DNA from: Bacteroidetes bacterium 24-39-8 | GTDB lineage: Bacteria; Bacteroidota; Bacteroidia; Chitinophagales; Chitinophagaceae | NCBI GenBank assembly: GCA_002256765.1 | Contig: NCHJ01000015.1 | Location: 1-59,247 of the forward strand | Length of the DNA stretch: 59,247 nucleotides | Direction: 5' to 3' | Part shown: positions 34,267 through 42,310 of the stretch, in pieces | How positions within the stretch are numbered: the stretch's first letter is position 1 | Layout: every line of letters begins with the position of its first letter | Program-made: the position numbers and the translations under genes | The notes under the pieces: model-generated | The model's input: the letters and a program-made list of their open reading frames with translations, nothing else | The model's database searches: none | What the model was told of the DNA's origin: nothing

Positions 34267-34719
34267 ATGATTGTAGATAGCATCAATAACGGATCAAAAT
34301 ACACTTCCCTGCATCCTCATTTTGCAAAAGCATTTGAATTCATTTATAACACAGATTTAGCTGCGCTTGAAGTTGGCAAATTTGATATTGATGGAGCAAA
34401 TATAAGAGGCATTGTTTCTGACAAAGAAGGCACAACAGCTGAAGCTAGTATTGCCAAATTTGAATGCCATAATGCCCATATTGATATTCAAGTATGCATT
34501 AGAGGCAAGGAAACTATTGGTTGGAAACCAAGAAGCAGTTGTCAGTCTCAACGTGGTGAGTACAATCCAGAAAAGGATGTATTGTTCTATGAAGACGCAC
34601 CTGATATGTATTTTGGTTTAACCAATGGACAGTTTGCCATCTTCTATCCAGAAGACGTGCACGCTCCCATGATTGGGACTGAAGTGATTAAGAAACTAGT
34701 GATCAAAGTTCGTTTGTAG
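34267..34719 (+). CDS. YhcH/YjgK/YiaL family protein
   Basis: A 150-residue cupin-fold protein of the DUF386 family. Typical phrases are NAHIDIQVCIRGKETIGW and FAIFYPEDVHAPMIG with the C-terminal KKLVIKVRL, giving the conserved His, Glu and His. Family members accompany sialic acid, sugar-acid and pectin operons and are thought to act on sugar anomers or bind sugars, but the reaction here is not established. It follows kdgK by 17 bases and ends in a strong terminator, so it is the second gene of a two-gene operon. Confidence 0.88.
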   Translation: MIVDSINNGSKYTSLHPHFAKAFEFIYNTDLAALEVGKFDIDGANIRGIVSDKEGTTAEASIAKFECHNAHIDIQVCIRGKETIGWKPRSSCQSQRGEYNPEKDVLFYEDAPDMYFGLTNGQFAIFYPEDVHAPMIGTEVIKKLVIKVRL

Positions 34720-34740
34720 TTTAAATAGCAGTGAGTGCTT

Positions 34741-34780
34741 CGCACCTTGTACATAGCGGTACAGGGTGCGATTTTTTTTT
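34741..34780 (+). terminator. Terminator of the kdgK-yhcH operon
   Basis: A 12-bp stem CGCACCTTGTAC / GTACAGGGTGCG (34741-34752 and 34759-34770, one mismatch, loop ATAGCG) followed by A and nine T residues. It starts 21 bases after the yhcH stop. Confidence 0.88.
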
Positions 34781-34815
34781 GGGATAATCGTATCATATTT
34801 AGTGAAAAAACAAAT

Positions 34816-35823
34816 TTAAAAACCTGCTTCTACTTGCAGCACTTCTTGTTCTGTGGCGTCACCCTGTTCTTGCAATTTGCCAAAAGCTGCGGCCGCAGCA
34901 TAGTTCAACAGTTCTTGTGGATCATCCTGATGAACATGAAACCCGTAAATCAGACCTGCCATAAAACAGTCTCCACTACCGGAACGGTCTACCACACCTT
35001 TGCAAGTGAATTCTTTGGAATGATAGGATTGATTGCCCAATTGTAAAGTAGTATAGTATTTGATTTGTTCTTCATTACTATCAAACCTATAAGTATTAGC
35101 TACTGCTTTGCAATGGGGAAATCTTTCCATAATGGCTAGCGCGGTTTGGGCAGCATGGTCTAAATAAGCTTGTTTAGATTGGTGCGCGTGAATATTATCA
35201 TCAACAGGAATACCCAATAAACTATTAGCACTCCAAATATTACCCATGATAACCGTGCAATACTGAACTAATTGAGGCATAATCTCTTTAGGTTCCTTTC
35301 CGTATTTCCAAAGCTTTGATCTATAGTTCAAGTCTACAGAAATTTGTAATCCTTTTCTAGAAGCTACTTGCAATGCTTCTAAACAAACATCGGCAATAGA
35401 TTGATTTAATGCTGGACTGATAGCCGTAAAATGAAACCAACTAACTCCTTCAAAAATTGTTTCCCAATCAACCATGCCGGGTTTTAATTCTGAGAAGGAA
35501 GAACGTTCTCTATCATAAACAACCCCTCCTTTAATATCGGCCCCCGTTTCTAAATAATATATCCCAACACGGCTTCCTGCTAGCATAATGGCACTGGTGT
35601 CAATATGTCTAGCAGCAAGGTATTGAATCACGTATTGACTCATGAAATTATCAGGCAAGACCGTACAATAGCGCACAGGAATATTCCATCCCGCCAAAGC
35701 CGTGGCCACATTGGCTTCCGCCCCTCCCACAAATAACTTCATGGGTTGTTTTTGCCTGGCGTCTTTTGTTGATGAGGGTGAAATACGCAATAGTAATTCA
35801 CCCATGCACAAAACCTTATTCAT
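34816..35823 (-). CDS. kdgK: Second PfkB-family sugar kinase (KdgK-like)
   Basis: A 335-residue ribokinase-family protein, clearly related to the kinase at 33224: GELLLRISPS, FVGGAEANVATALAGW, and the catalytic motif DRSGSGDCFMAGLIYG near residue 280. The phrases YYLETGADIKGGVVYDRERSSFSEL and SVDLNYRSKLWKYG match KDG kinases. It closes the kduD-kduI-kinase operon, 16 bases after kduI. It is probably also a KDG kinase serving the unsaturated-uronate branch, but specificity for a related keto acid cannot be excluded. Confidence 0.85.
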   Translation of the reverse strand: MNKVLCMGELLLRISPSSTKDARQKQPMKLFVGGAEANVATALAGWNIPVRYCTVLPDNFMSQYVIQYLAARHIDTSAIMLAGSRVGIYYLETGADIKGGVVYDRERSSFSELKPGMVDWETIFEGVSWFHFTAISPALNQSIADVCLEALQVASRKGLQISVDLNYRSKLWKYGKEPKEIMPQLVQYCTVIMGNIWSANSLLGIPVDDNIHAHQSKQAYLDHAAQTALAIMERFPHCKAVANTYRFDSNEEQIKYYTTLQLGNQSYHSKEFTCKGVVDRSGSGDCFMAGLIYGFHVHQDDPQELLNYAAAAAFGKLQEQGDATEQEVLQVEAGF

Positions 35824-35839
35824 CAGTCTAGATTATACA

Positions 35840-36670
35840 CTATTTCATCTCTGCAATTGCAACAGGATCCATATCGGAGAAGACTTGGTTCTCACCAGCC
35901 ATGGCCCAGATAAATCCGTAGTTGGTAGTACCAGGTCCACAATGCACGGACCATGGTGCAGAAATGACTGCCTCATGATTAGCCATGACCAAGTGCCTTG
36001 TTTCTTGAGGCTCTCCCATTAAATGGAATACTCGGTGTTGTGCTGGCAAATCAAAATAGAAATAGACTTCCATTCTACGGGTATGGGTATGTGGTGGAAC
36101 AGAATTCCAAACACTTCCTTCTGCTAAAACGGTTAAACCCATCACCAATTGACAACTCTTGATGCCATCTAAATGAATGTATTTATAAATGGTTCTTTTG
36201 TTAGCAGTAGCTGTTTCTCCCATAGCAACTGGTGCAGCAGCTTCCTTGGTCATTAATGTATTAGGATAAGCAGCATGCGCGGGAGTAGACATTAAAAAGA
36301 AGTCTGCTGGGCTTGCTGCATTCTTGCTAGAGAAGCTAACGTCTTGGGTTCCTTTTCCCAAGTACAAACAATCTAATTTAGATAGTTCATAACTAACGCC
36401 ATCTGCAACTACTGTTCCATCTCCACCCACGTTGATGATACCCAATTCCCTTCTTTCTAAGAAATAATTGGCTTTTAATTCTTCTTCCACTTTCAATGGA
36501 ACACTGGCATTCACGGGTTTCACACCACCTACTATCACGCGGTCATAGTGAGAATAGACTAATTCTAAATGTTCTGCCTGCATTAATGACTGCACTAAAA
36601 AATTCTCGCGTAGTTCTGCTGTAGTCATGCCCTTTACTTCTTTAGGGCTATTCTGAAATCTTATTTGCAT
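35840..36670 (-). CDS. kduI: 5-dehydro-4-deoxy-D-glucuronate isomerase
   Basis: Cupin-fold zinc isomerase converting 5-keto-4-deoxyuronate (from unsaturated galacturonate) to 2,5-diketo-3-deoxygluconate, the substrate of KduD. In the 276-residue protein the metal-binding motif is NSVPPHTHTRRMEVYFYFD near residue 190, with a further ligand in HCGPGTTNYGFIWAMAGEN. Length and the GGVKP / ERRELGIINVGG phrases agree with KduI. It lies downstream of the broken kduD, with a T-rich spacer of about 135 bases, and directly upstream of the second kinase. Confidence 0.95.
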   Translation of the reverse strand: MQIRFQNSPKEVKGMTTAELRENFLVQSLMQAEHLELVYSHYDRVIVGGVKPVNASVPLKVEEELKANYFLERRELGIINVGGDGTVVADGVSYELSKLDCLYLGKGTQDVSFSSKNAASPADFFLMSTPAHAAYPNTLMTKEAAAPVAMGETATANKRTIYKYIHLDGIKSCQLVMGLTVLAEGSVWNSVPPHTHTRRMEVYFYFDLPAQHRVFHLMGEPQETRHLVMANHEAVISAPWSVHCGPGTTNYGFIWAMAGENQVFSDMDPVAIAEMK

Positions 36671-36687
36671 ATGGTCAAGTTTTAAAA

Positions 36688-36770
36688 TCTTTGGTTTTTT
36701 TATTTATCTATTTTTTGTTTTCTTTTTATTTTTCTTTTTATTTCTTTTTTTATTTTCTACTTCTACTTAT
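36688..36770. repeat. T-rich low-complexity tract
   Basis: About 80 bases of nearly uninterrupted T with scattered A, C and G between kduI and the end of the kduD remnant. It runs directly into the TTTTGAC heptamer array. No gene or hairpin is visible in it. Confidence 0.85.
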
Positions 36771-36804
36771 TTTGACTTTTGACTTTTGACTTTTGACTTT
36801 TAAC
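36770..36804. repeat. TTTTGAC heptamer array
   Basis: Four perfect copies of TTTTGAC (36770-36797) and a fifth with one change (TTTTAAC). The reverse complement, GTCAAAA, is a circular permutation of the TCAAAAG unit found at 22481-22507. It stops at the last codon of the displaced kduD frame. Confidence 0.9.
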
Positions 36805-36805
36805 T

Positions 36806-37530
36806 TTACCTCCCCATCCATCCGCCATCAACGGTTAATATGGTTCCGCTTACATAATCAGAAGCAGCCGATGCTAAGAAAACAGTAGGACCCTTAAAGT
36901 CATCAATCTGTCCCCAACGTCCTGCAGGAATCCTGTCTAGTCGGTGGCAATATAGCCTGGGGCGATGCCATTTACCTGCACCCCTTTAGAAGCCCACTCA
37001 TTACTCAATGCTTTTACCAAACTGCTCAATGCACCTTTACTAGCAGCATATCCTGGCACATTAATGCCACCTTGAAAACTTAACAAGGAGCAAGTGAAGA
37101 TGATTTTACCTGACCCGCGTTCAATCATTTTTTTTCCAAATTCTCTGGCTAAAATAAAAGGCGCGTCAAGGTTTAATGCTAAAACCTGATCCCAATATTC
37201 ATCGGGGTGTTCTGCTGCAGGTTTACGCATAATGGTTCCAGCATTGTTAATCAAAATATCAATGATGGGATGAGCAGTTTGCACTTTTTCTACAAATGCT
37301 AAAAGGGCTGTTCTTTCACTCAGATTTGCTTGATAGGCATAGAATTTTCTTCCCAAAGCCGTTACGGCTAATTCAATTTCACTACCATTAGCAGCAAGTG
37401 ATCCCGAAACGCCAATAATATCGGCCCCGGCCTCAGCCAAAGAAATAGCCATGGCTTTTCCAATTCCTTTATTACAACCTGTTACAAGGGCAATCTTTCC
37501 CTTTAATTCAAATAATGCGGGTGTTAACAT
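36806..37530 (-). pseudogene. kduD: kduD, 2-dehydro-3-deoxy-D-gluconate 5-dehydrogenase, frameshifted
   Basis: A short-chain dehydrogenase that should reduce 2,5-diketo-3-deoxygluconate to KDG. Residues 1-197 read normally: GCNKGIGKAM (NAD site), NNAGTIMRKPAAEH, and the catalytic Tyr and Lys in PGYAASKGALSSL. The frame then stops right after APGYIATD (TAG 36937-36939). The expected C-terminus continues in another frame: [14 protein letters not shown] through TVDGGWMGR, ending at TAA 36806-36808. Compared with the family, about 15 residues between TD and DRIPAGR are absent as well as the frame, so a deletion of roughly 40-50 bp fits. The first frame alone (36937-37530) lacks the C-terminal strand. 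It is either a real mutation or an assembly error. Confidence 0.88.
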
Positions 37531-37563
37531 AGCTTAAATTTAAACCATTAATATTGGTGCAGA

Positions 37564-37571
37564 CAAAGTTA
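37564..37571 (-). promoter_or_regulatory. Probable -7 element of the kduD-kduI operon
   Basis: TAACTTTG on the minus strand fits TAnnTTTG perfectly and would give a leader of about 27 bases before the kduD ATG. A well-spaced -33 TTTG is not visible, and the nearest one is only 14 bases upstream. Confidence 0.4.
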
Positions 37572-37622
37572 ACTCCTTGAAAGCTCAAAAGCCCCCAGAT
37601 GAGAGCTTTTGAATAGAATATT

Positions 37623-37640
37623 TACGTTATCGTTTGCGTG
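37623..37640. promoter_or_regulatory. LacI-type operator upstream of kduD
   Basis: TACGTTATCGTTTGCGTG keeps the central CG, and eight of nine bases of its right half match the eda/kdgK site. The left half is degenerate. It lies 93-110 bases upstream of the kduD ATG and just after the uxaC stop, so it belongs to the kduD operon. Confidence 0.55.
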
Positions 37641-37641
37641 T

Positions 37642-39063
37642 CTATACGGTTGGGGTAATCCCTTTCCAACCAAAATAGTTCTGTGCATTTCTGTAGCAGA
37701 TGTCTTGTATAACAGTTCCTACCCACTCAATATCATTGGGTAGTTCTCCATTTTCAATTTCTGATCCAAACAAATTGCACAACAACCTTCTAAAATATTC
37801 GTGTCTTGGGAAAGACAAGAAACTTCTTGAGTCTGTGAGCATACCCACAAATCGGCTCAATAAGCCCATATTTGAAAGCGCATTCATTTGCTTAACCATT
37901 CCATCTTTTTGATCCAAAAACCACCAAGCAGAACCGTATTGAATTTTGCCAGCACTTGACCCATCATTGAAATTCCCAATCATAGTAGCCATTAATTCAT
38001 TATCTGCAGGATTTAGGTTATACAAAATGGTTTTAGCTAATGTATTACCAGTATCTAGTTTATTGAGAAATTTGGCTAATGCCCTTCCTTGTTGAAAATC
38101 ACCAATGGAATCCCAGCCAGTATCTGGACCCAACTGTTGCATCATTCTAGCATTATTATTGCGCAATGCACCCAAATGGAATTGTTGCACCCAACCTTTT
38201 TCATGATCCCATTCCGCAAAATGCAATAGCATGGCCGATTTGAATTTCAACTGCTCGGTTTCATTTAAGGATTTACCAGAATGAATTTTATTAAAGATGC
38301 TATCTATTTCAGAACCCGTAAAATCTTCCGCGTAAATTTCTTCCAAACCATGATCAGAAACACCACATCCTGCTTCAGCAAAAAAGTCATGTCTGTTTTG
38401 CAAGGCATAGAGATAGTCATCAAATGAAGAAATTGAAATATTGGTACTTGCTTGAAGTTTCTGTAAGTAATGATTAAACTGCTCTGGGTTTACCACATTC
38501 ATGGCATTGTCCGGTCTAAATGCTGGCAGAATAGAAATTTCAAAGCCCTGTTCTTTTAATTGCTTGTGGTAGCGCAAATCGTCTACAGGATCATCTGTGG
38601 TACAAACCAATGCCACATTCATTTTACGCAATAAATTCTGCACAGAATATTCGGGAGTTCTAATCAGATTAGAGGCAGTTTCATACACCAATTTTGCTGA
38701 ATCAGCATTTAGAATTTCTGTGATGCCAAAATAACGCTGTAATTCCAAATGTGTCCAGTGGTACAAAGGATTGCGCAAAGTATAAGGAACTGTGGCAGCC
38801 CATTTTTCAAACTTATCTTGGTCTGATTGGTCACCAGTACAATAAGATTCATGCACCCCATTTGTTCGCATGGCGCGCCATTTGTAGTGGTCACCATAGA
38901 GCCAGGCCTGTGTAATATTTTGAAAAGAATGATTTTCTGCAATTTGTTGTGGTGGCAGGTGACAGTGATAATCAATCACGGGCATCTGCTTTGCGTATTC
39001 ATGGTAGAGTTTCTCTGCTGTTTTATTTTGTAACAGGAAATTCTCGTCTAAAAAGGGCTTCAT
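37642..39063 (-). CDS. uxaC: Uronate isomerase (glucuronate/galacturonate isomerase)
   Basis: Amidohydrolase-superfamily enzyme that isomerises D-galacturonate to D-tagaturonate (and D-glucuronate to D-fructuronate), first step of the uxa pathway. The 473-residue protein has the metal-binding motif DYHCHLPPQQIAENH near residue 28, and C-terminal SFLSFPRHEYFRRLLCNLFG followed by ICYRNAQNYF, typical of UxaC. ATG at 39063 (MKPFLDENFLL) is preferred over an upstream ORF start that would run into uxaA. It is the last gene of the six-gene operon starting at the CE12-GH28 gene. Confidence 0.95.
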   Translation of the reverse strand: MKPFLDENFLLQNKTAEKLYHEYAKQMPVIDYHCHLPPQQIAENHSFQNITQAWLYGDHYKWRAMRTNGVHESYCTGDQSDQDKFEKWAATVPYTLRNPLYHWTHLELQRYFGITEILNADSAKLVYETASNLIRTPEYSVQNLLRKMNVALVCTTDDPVDDLRYHKQLKEQGFEISILPAFRPDNAMNVVNPEQFNHYLQKLQASTNISISSFDDYLYALQNRHDFFAEAGCGVSDHGLEEIYAEDFTGSEIDSIFNKIHSGKSLNETEQLKFKSAMLLHFAEWDHEKGWVQQFHLGALRNNNARMMQQLGPDTGWDSIGDFQQGRALAKFLNKLDTGNTLAKTILYNLNPADNELMATMIGNFNDGSSAGKIQYGSAWWFLDQKDGMVKQMNALSNMGLLSRFVGMLTDSRSFLSFPRHEYFRRLLCNLFGSEIENGELPNDIEWVGTVIQDICYRNAQNYFGWKGITPTV

Positions 39064-39110
39064 ACAATCAATTTTTCTTATCCAATGGCTTGGTTGGCTG
39101 AACCAACCGT

Positions 39111-40769
39111 TTATAAACTCACACCCCTTTTCCAAGGAATGAAATCATCTTGTCCGTGTTTTACTGCAGCAACTTTTATATTCCCACTAGCTACTTCAAC
39201 AACATAATCCAAAATACGTTCACCGGCCTCTTCAATAGTTTCCTCACCTTCTATGATGGTTCCAGTATTGATATCCATAATGTCTTGCATTCTTTGGTAT
39301 AGCGCAGAATTGGTAGCAATTTTAACCACAGGTGTAATTGGGTTACCGGTAGGAGTACCCAAGCCAGTGGTAAACAACACCACAGTGGCGCCAGAAGCAA
39401 CTTCTGCAGTGGTGGATTCCACATCATTTCCTGGCGTACAAAGCAAGTTTAATCCTGGTTGGGTAACAGGCTCTGTATAATCCAACACATCTACTACAGG
39501 TGAGGTTCCTCCTTTTTTGGCCGCACCCGCACTTTTAATGGCATCGGTAATCAAACCATCTTTAATATTTCCAGGAGATGGGTTCATATAAAAACCACTT
39601 CCTGCTTCTTCTGCCAAGCGATTATAGGTTTGCATTAAATGCATAAACCTATTTGCCTTTTGCTCGTCAACACAACGGTCACTCAATTCTTGTTCAACAC
39701 CACATAGTTCAGGAAATTCCGATAGAATAACTGTACCACCCAAAGCTACTAAGAGATCAGAAGTAAAGCCAATGGCTGGATTGGCAGAGATCCCAGAGAA
39801 TCCATCAGACCCACCACATTCCAATCCAATTACAATTTTAGAAACGGATGCTGGTTCCCTATTTTGTTCATTGGCTTTTACCAAACCTTTAAAAGTTTGT
39901 TGAATGGCCGAGGCTAGTAAATTGGTTTCTAACCCTGTTTTCTGTTGTTCTAAAATATACAATGGTCTATCGTACTCGGGTATTCTTTTGGCAATTTCTT
40001 CTTGCAGCATAGATACTTGTGCATTCTGACAACCCAAACTTAATACGGTTGCACCTGCGCAGTTAGGATGCGTAATATATCCTGCTAAGAGTGCACACAA
40101 AGCCTGTGCATCAGACCTTACGCCGCCACATCCACCTTCATGATTTAAAAACTTGATGCCACTGATATTTGGGAATAAAGGTTCGGCTCCTTGACCCACT
40201 AATTTCTCCTCAAACAATTCAGCTTCTATAGTTTCTATGCTTGCGCCACTCTTATACAAACTTGCTAATTTGTTGGTGTATTGATGGTATTTCCTAGGAC
40301 GCGCATAACCCAATTCTTCCATTAGGGCTTCTTTTAATACCTCTACATTTCTATTCTCACAAAATACCATGGGCACTACCAACCAATAATTACCCGTTCC
40401 TACAGAACCATTCTTACGGTGATAACCCATAAAAGTTCGGTTCTTCCATTTTTCAACAGATGGCATTTGCCAAGCAGTTCTGCGTTCACCCAATTGATAA
40501 CCATCTGATGCATGCCTGATATTTTCAGTAGCAATTCTAATACCTATTGCTAATGTTGATTTGGCTTTTCCAACCAATACCCCATACATGATAATATCTT
40601 CTCCCTCTTTAATGACTTTAGTAGTAAACTTGTGTTTGGCTGGAACGTCTTCTAATAAGGTATAAGAATGCCCATTAAATTCCAGTGTTTCACCTTTTGT
40701 CAAGTCTTGTAAAGCCACCAAAACATTGTCATTGGGGTGCACTTGTAATATTCTTCTTTTGATAGACAT
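39111..40769 (-). CDS. uxaA: Altronate dehydratase
   Basis: Removes water from D-altronate to form KDG. The 552-residue protein has an N-terminal SAF-like small domain (VHPNDNVLVALQDLTKGETL) and a large domain with GYHRKNGSVGTGNYWLVVP, FLNHEGGCGGVRSDAQAL and GLECGGSDGFSGISANPA, whose cysteines serve the metal site. The two parts correspond to the uxaA halves fused in one chain, as in E. coli. It sits 10 bases after uxaB and 47 before uxaC in the same operon. Confidence 0.95.
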   Translation of the reverse strand: MSIKRRILQVHPNDNVLVALQDLTKGETLEFNGHSYTLLEDVPAKHKFTTKVIKEGEDIIMYGVLVGKAKSTLAIGIRIATENIRHASDGYQLGERRTAWQMPSVEKWKNRTFMGYHRKNGSVGTGNYWLVVPMVFCENRNVEVLKEALMEELGYARPRKYHQYTNKLASLYKSGASIETIEAELFEEKLVGQGAEPLFPNISGIKFLNHEGGCGGVRSDAQALCALLAGYITHPNCAGATVLSLGCQNAQVSMLQEEIAKRIPEYDRPLYILEQQKTGLETNLLASAIQQTFKGLVKANEQNREPASVSKIVIGLECGGSDGFSGISANPAIGFTSDLLVALGGTVILSEFPELCGVEQELSDRCVDEQKANRFMHLMQTYNRLAEEAGSGFYMNPSPGNIKDGLITDAIKSAGAAKKGGTSPVVDVLDYTEPVTQPGLNLLCTPGNDVESTTAEVASGATVVLFTTGLGTPTGNPITPVVKIATNSALYQRMQDIMDINTGTIIEGEETIEEAGERILDYVVEVASGNIKVAAVKHGQDDFIPWKRGVSL

Positions 40770-40779
40770 GATTTGCTAA

Positions 40780-42291
40780 TTAATCCTTTAAAGTTCGCAA
40801 AATTTCTATAACCCCCTGTTGTTGACAAGCTGCTAATACTTGAACTAGGTCTTGAACAAATCCGGGAATTGTACTTAAGTTGGCATTCCAGATACTGATG
40901 TCTTGTAGAACGGCAATCACCGTTTTTTCTAGATTGGGTTCTTGCCAGCAAATATGCATACTGGCCAGTTTCTCATCTGTCAATGCAATCCTTTGGCCGC
41001 TAACTTCGGCATAATATTTTCCATCGCCATCCTGTACCGTACGCATTAGTAAAAGATAGGCGGCAAACCCTAATAGCATTCTTTTTCTAGGGCTATTTGC
41101 TTGTTCATAAGACTTTAGAATTAATGGCATACACCTAGAGGCCATTTTCAGGCTGTATTGCATGCTAATATTTACCCAACGATGTTCAAGAGAATTATTC
41201 CTAAATCTATCTACCACCTGCTGGGCAAAGTCTGCCGCTTCAGTTTCCGTAATTGGCCCGCCCACAACTAAGGGTTTGATTTCTTCCATCATGAGTGTTA
41301 GCACAAATGCACGGAATTGGTCTGATGCCATGGCTTCCTTAACCGTTTCAAATCCACTTAATATGGCTAAGGCACATGAAAAACTATGGGTAGCATTGAG
41401 TAACCTTAATTTAAGTTCCTTGTATTTAGAAATATCATGGGTTAATTTTACTCCAGGATTTACGCTAGCAAAAGACAAAATTTCTTTGGTACGGGCACGC
41501 TCTGTTTCTATAGCCCATAAACTATAGGGCTCAGCCATAATCATCAAACTGTCTTCATAACCCAATGCCTTGCTAATTGTTTCTGCTTCTGCTGCTGGAA
41601 GTTTACCTGGCACAATTCTATCTACCAATGAATTACAAAAATCATTGGCATTCTCCAACCATGCTACAAATGCGGGTTCTAGCTGATTGTAGGTAGCCAG
41701 CTCTAACAAAATTGATTGAAGTTTATGGCCATTATCAGAAATGAGTTCTGTTGGAATAACCACCATACCAGCATCTTTGCTGCCATTGAAATGCTGGTAT
41801 CTTTTATATAAAAAAGACAACAACTTAGCTGGGAATGACGCCGGAGGATTGGCATGTATAGATTCTTCCACTAGTACAATTCCCACTTCTGTGGTATTGG
41901 AAATGACTATTTGCATGTCTGGATTTGCAGCTGAAGCCAAAATGGTTTCCCATTGACTATTGGCGGCTAATACCCTACTAACACTGGTATTCAAATCCCA
42001 TTTGTCTACTGCTTGACCATTTTCAAAACCTCTAACTACTACGGTATAGAGACCATCTTGTTGTTGAAAATCATCAGAACCTGGTGTGTCTGTAGATTTG
42101 ACTACTAAAACCCTTCCATTAAACAACCCTTTCTTATTGGCTAAGTCTAAATATACATCTGGCAAACCACGCAATAAAACCCCAGTACCAAATTGTAACA
42201 CCTTTTCTGGTAATGCCATCAATGTTTGATAATCTTGTTCGCCTACGTTGACAGAAATGGAACCAATAGCTTTCTTATTTAATTTATTCAT
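40780..42291 (-). CDS. uxaB: Tagaturonate reductase (altronate oxidoreductase)
   Basis: NAD-dependent member of the mannitol dehydrogenase family that reduces D-tagaturonate to D-altronate. The 503-residue protein has FGTGVLLRGLPDVYLD in the nucleotide-binding region, VVIPTELISDNGHKL, and the conserved LLNATHSFSCALAILSGF around the catalytic site. A fructuronate reductase (UxuB) reading is less likely, because altronate dehydratase, not mannonate dehydratase, is adjacent. It follows the CE8-PL10 gene by 19 bases and precedes uxaA by 10. Confidence 0.93.
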   Translation of the reverse strand: MNKLNKKAIGSISVNVGEQDYQTLMALPEKVLQFGTGVLLRGLPDVYLDLANKKGLFNGRVLVVKSTDTPGSDDFQQQDGLYTVVVRGFENGQAVDKWDLNTSVSRVLAANSQWETILASAANPDMQIVISNTTEVGIVLVEESIHANPPASFPAKLLSFLYKRYQHFNGSKDAGMVVIPTELISDNGHKLQSILLELATYNQLEPAFVAWLENANDFCNSLVDRIVPGKLPAAEAETISKALGYEDSLMIMAEPYSLWAIETERARTKEILSFASVNPGVKLTHDISKYKELKLRLLNATHSFSCALAILSGFETVKEAMASDQFRAFVLTLMMEEIKPLVVGGPITETEAADFAQQVVDRFRNNSLEHRWVNISMQYSLKMASRCMPLILKSYEQANSPRKRMLLGFAAYLLLMRTVQDGDGKYYAEVSGQRIALTDEKLASMHICWQEPNLEKTVIAVLQDISIWNANLSTIPGFVQDLVQVLAACQQQGVIEILRTLKD

Positions 42292-42310
42292 TACTATACT
42301 AATTGCTTGC

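Noticed and set aside
37585-37612. TCAAAAGC / GCTTTTGA inverted repeat upstream of kduD
   Set aside because: The 12-base loop and absence of a U-run argue against a terminator, and it lies inside the presumed promoter region.
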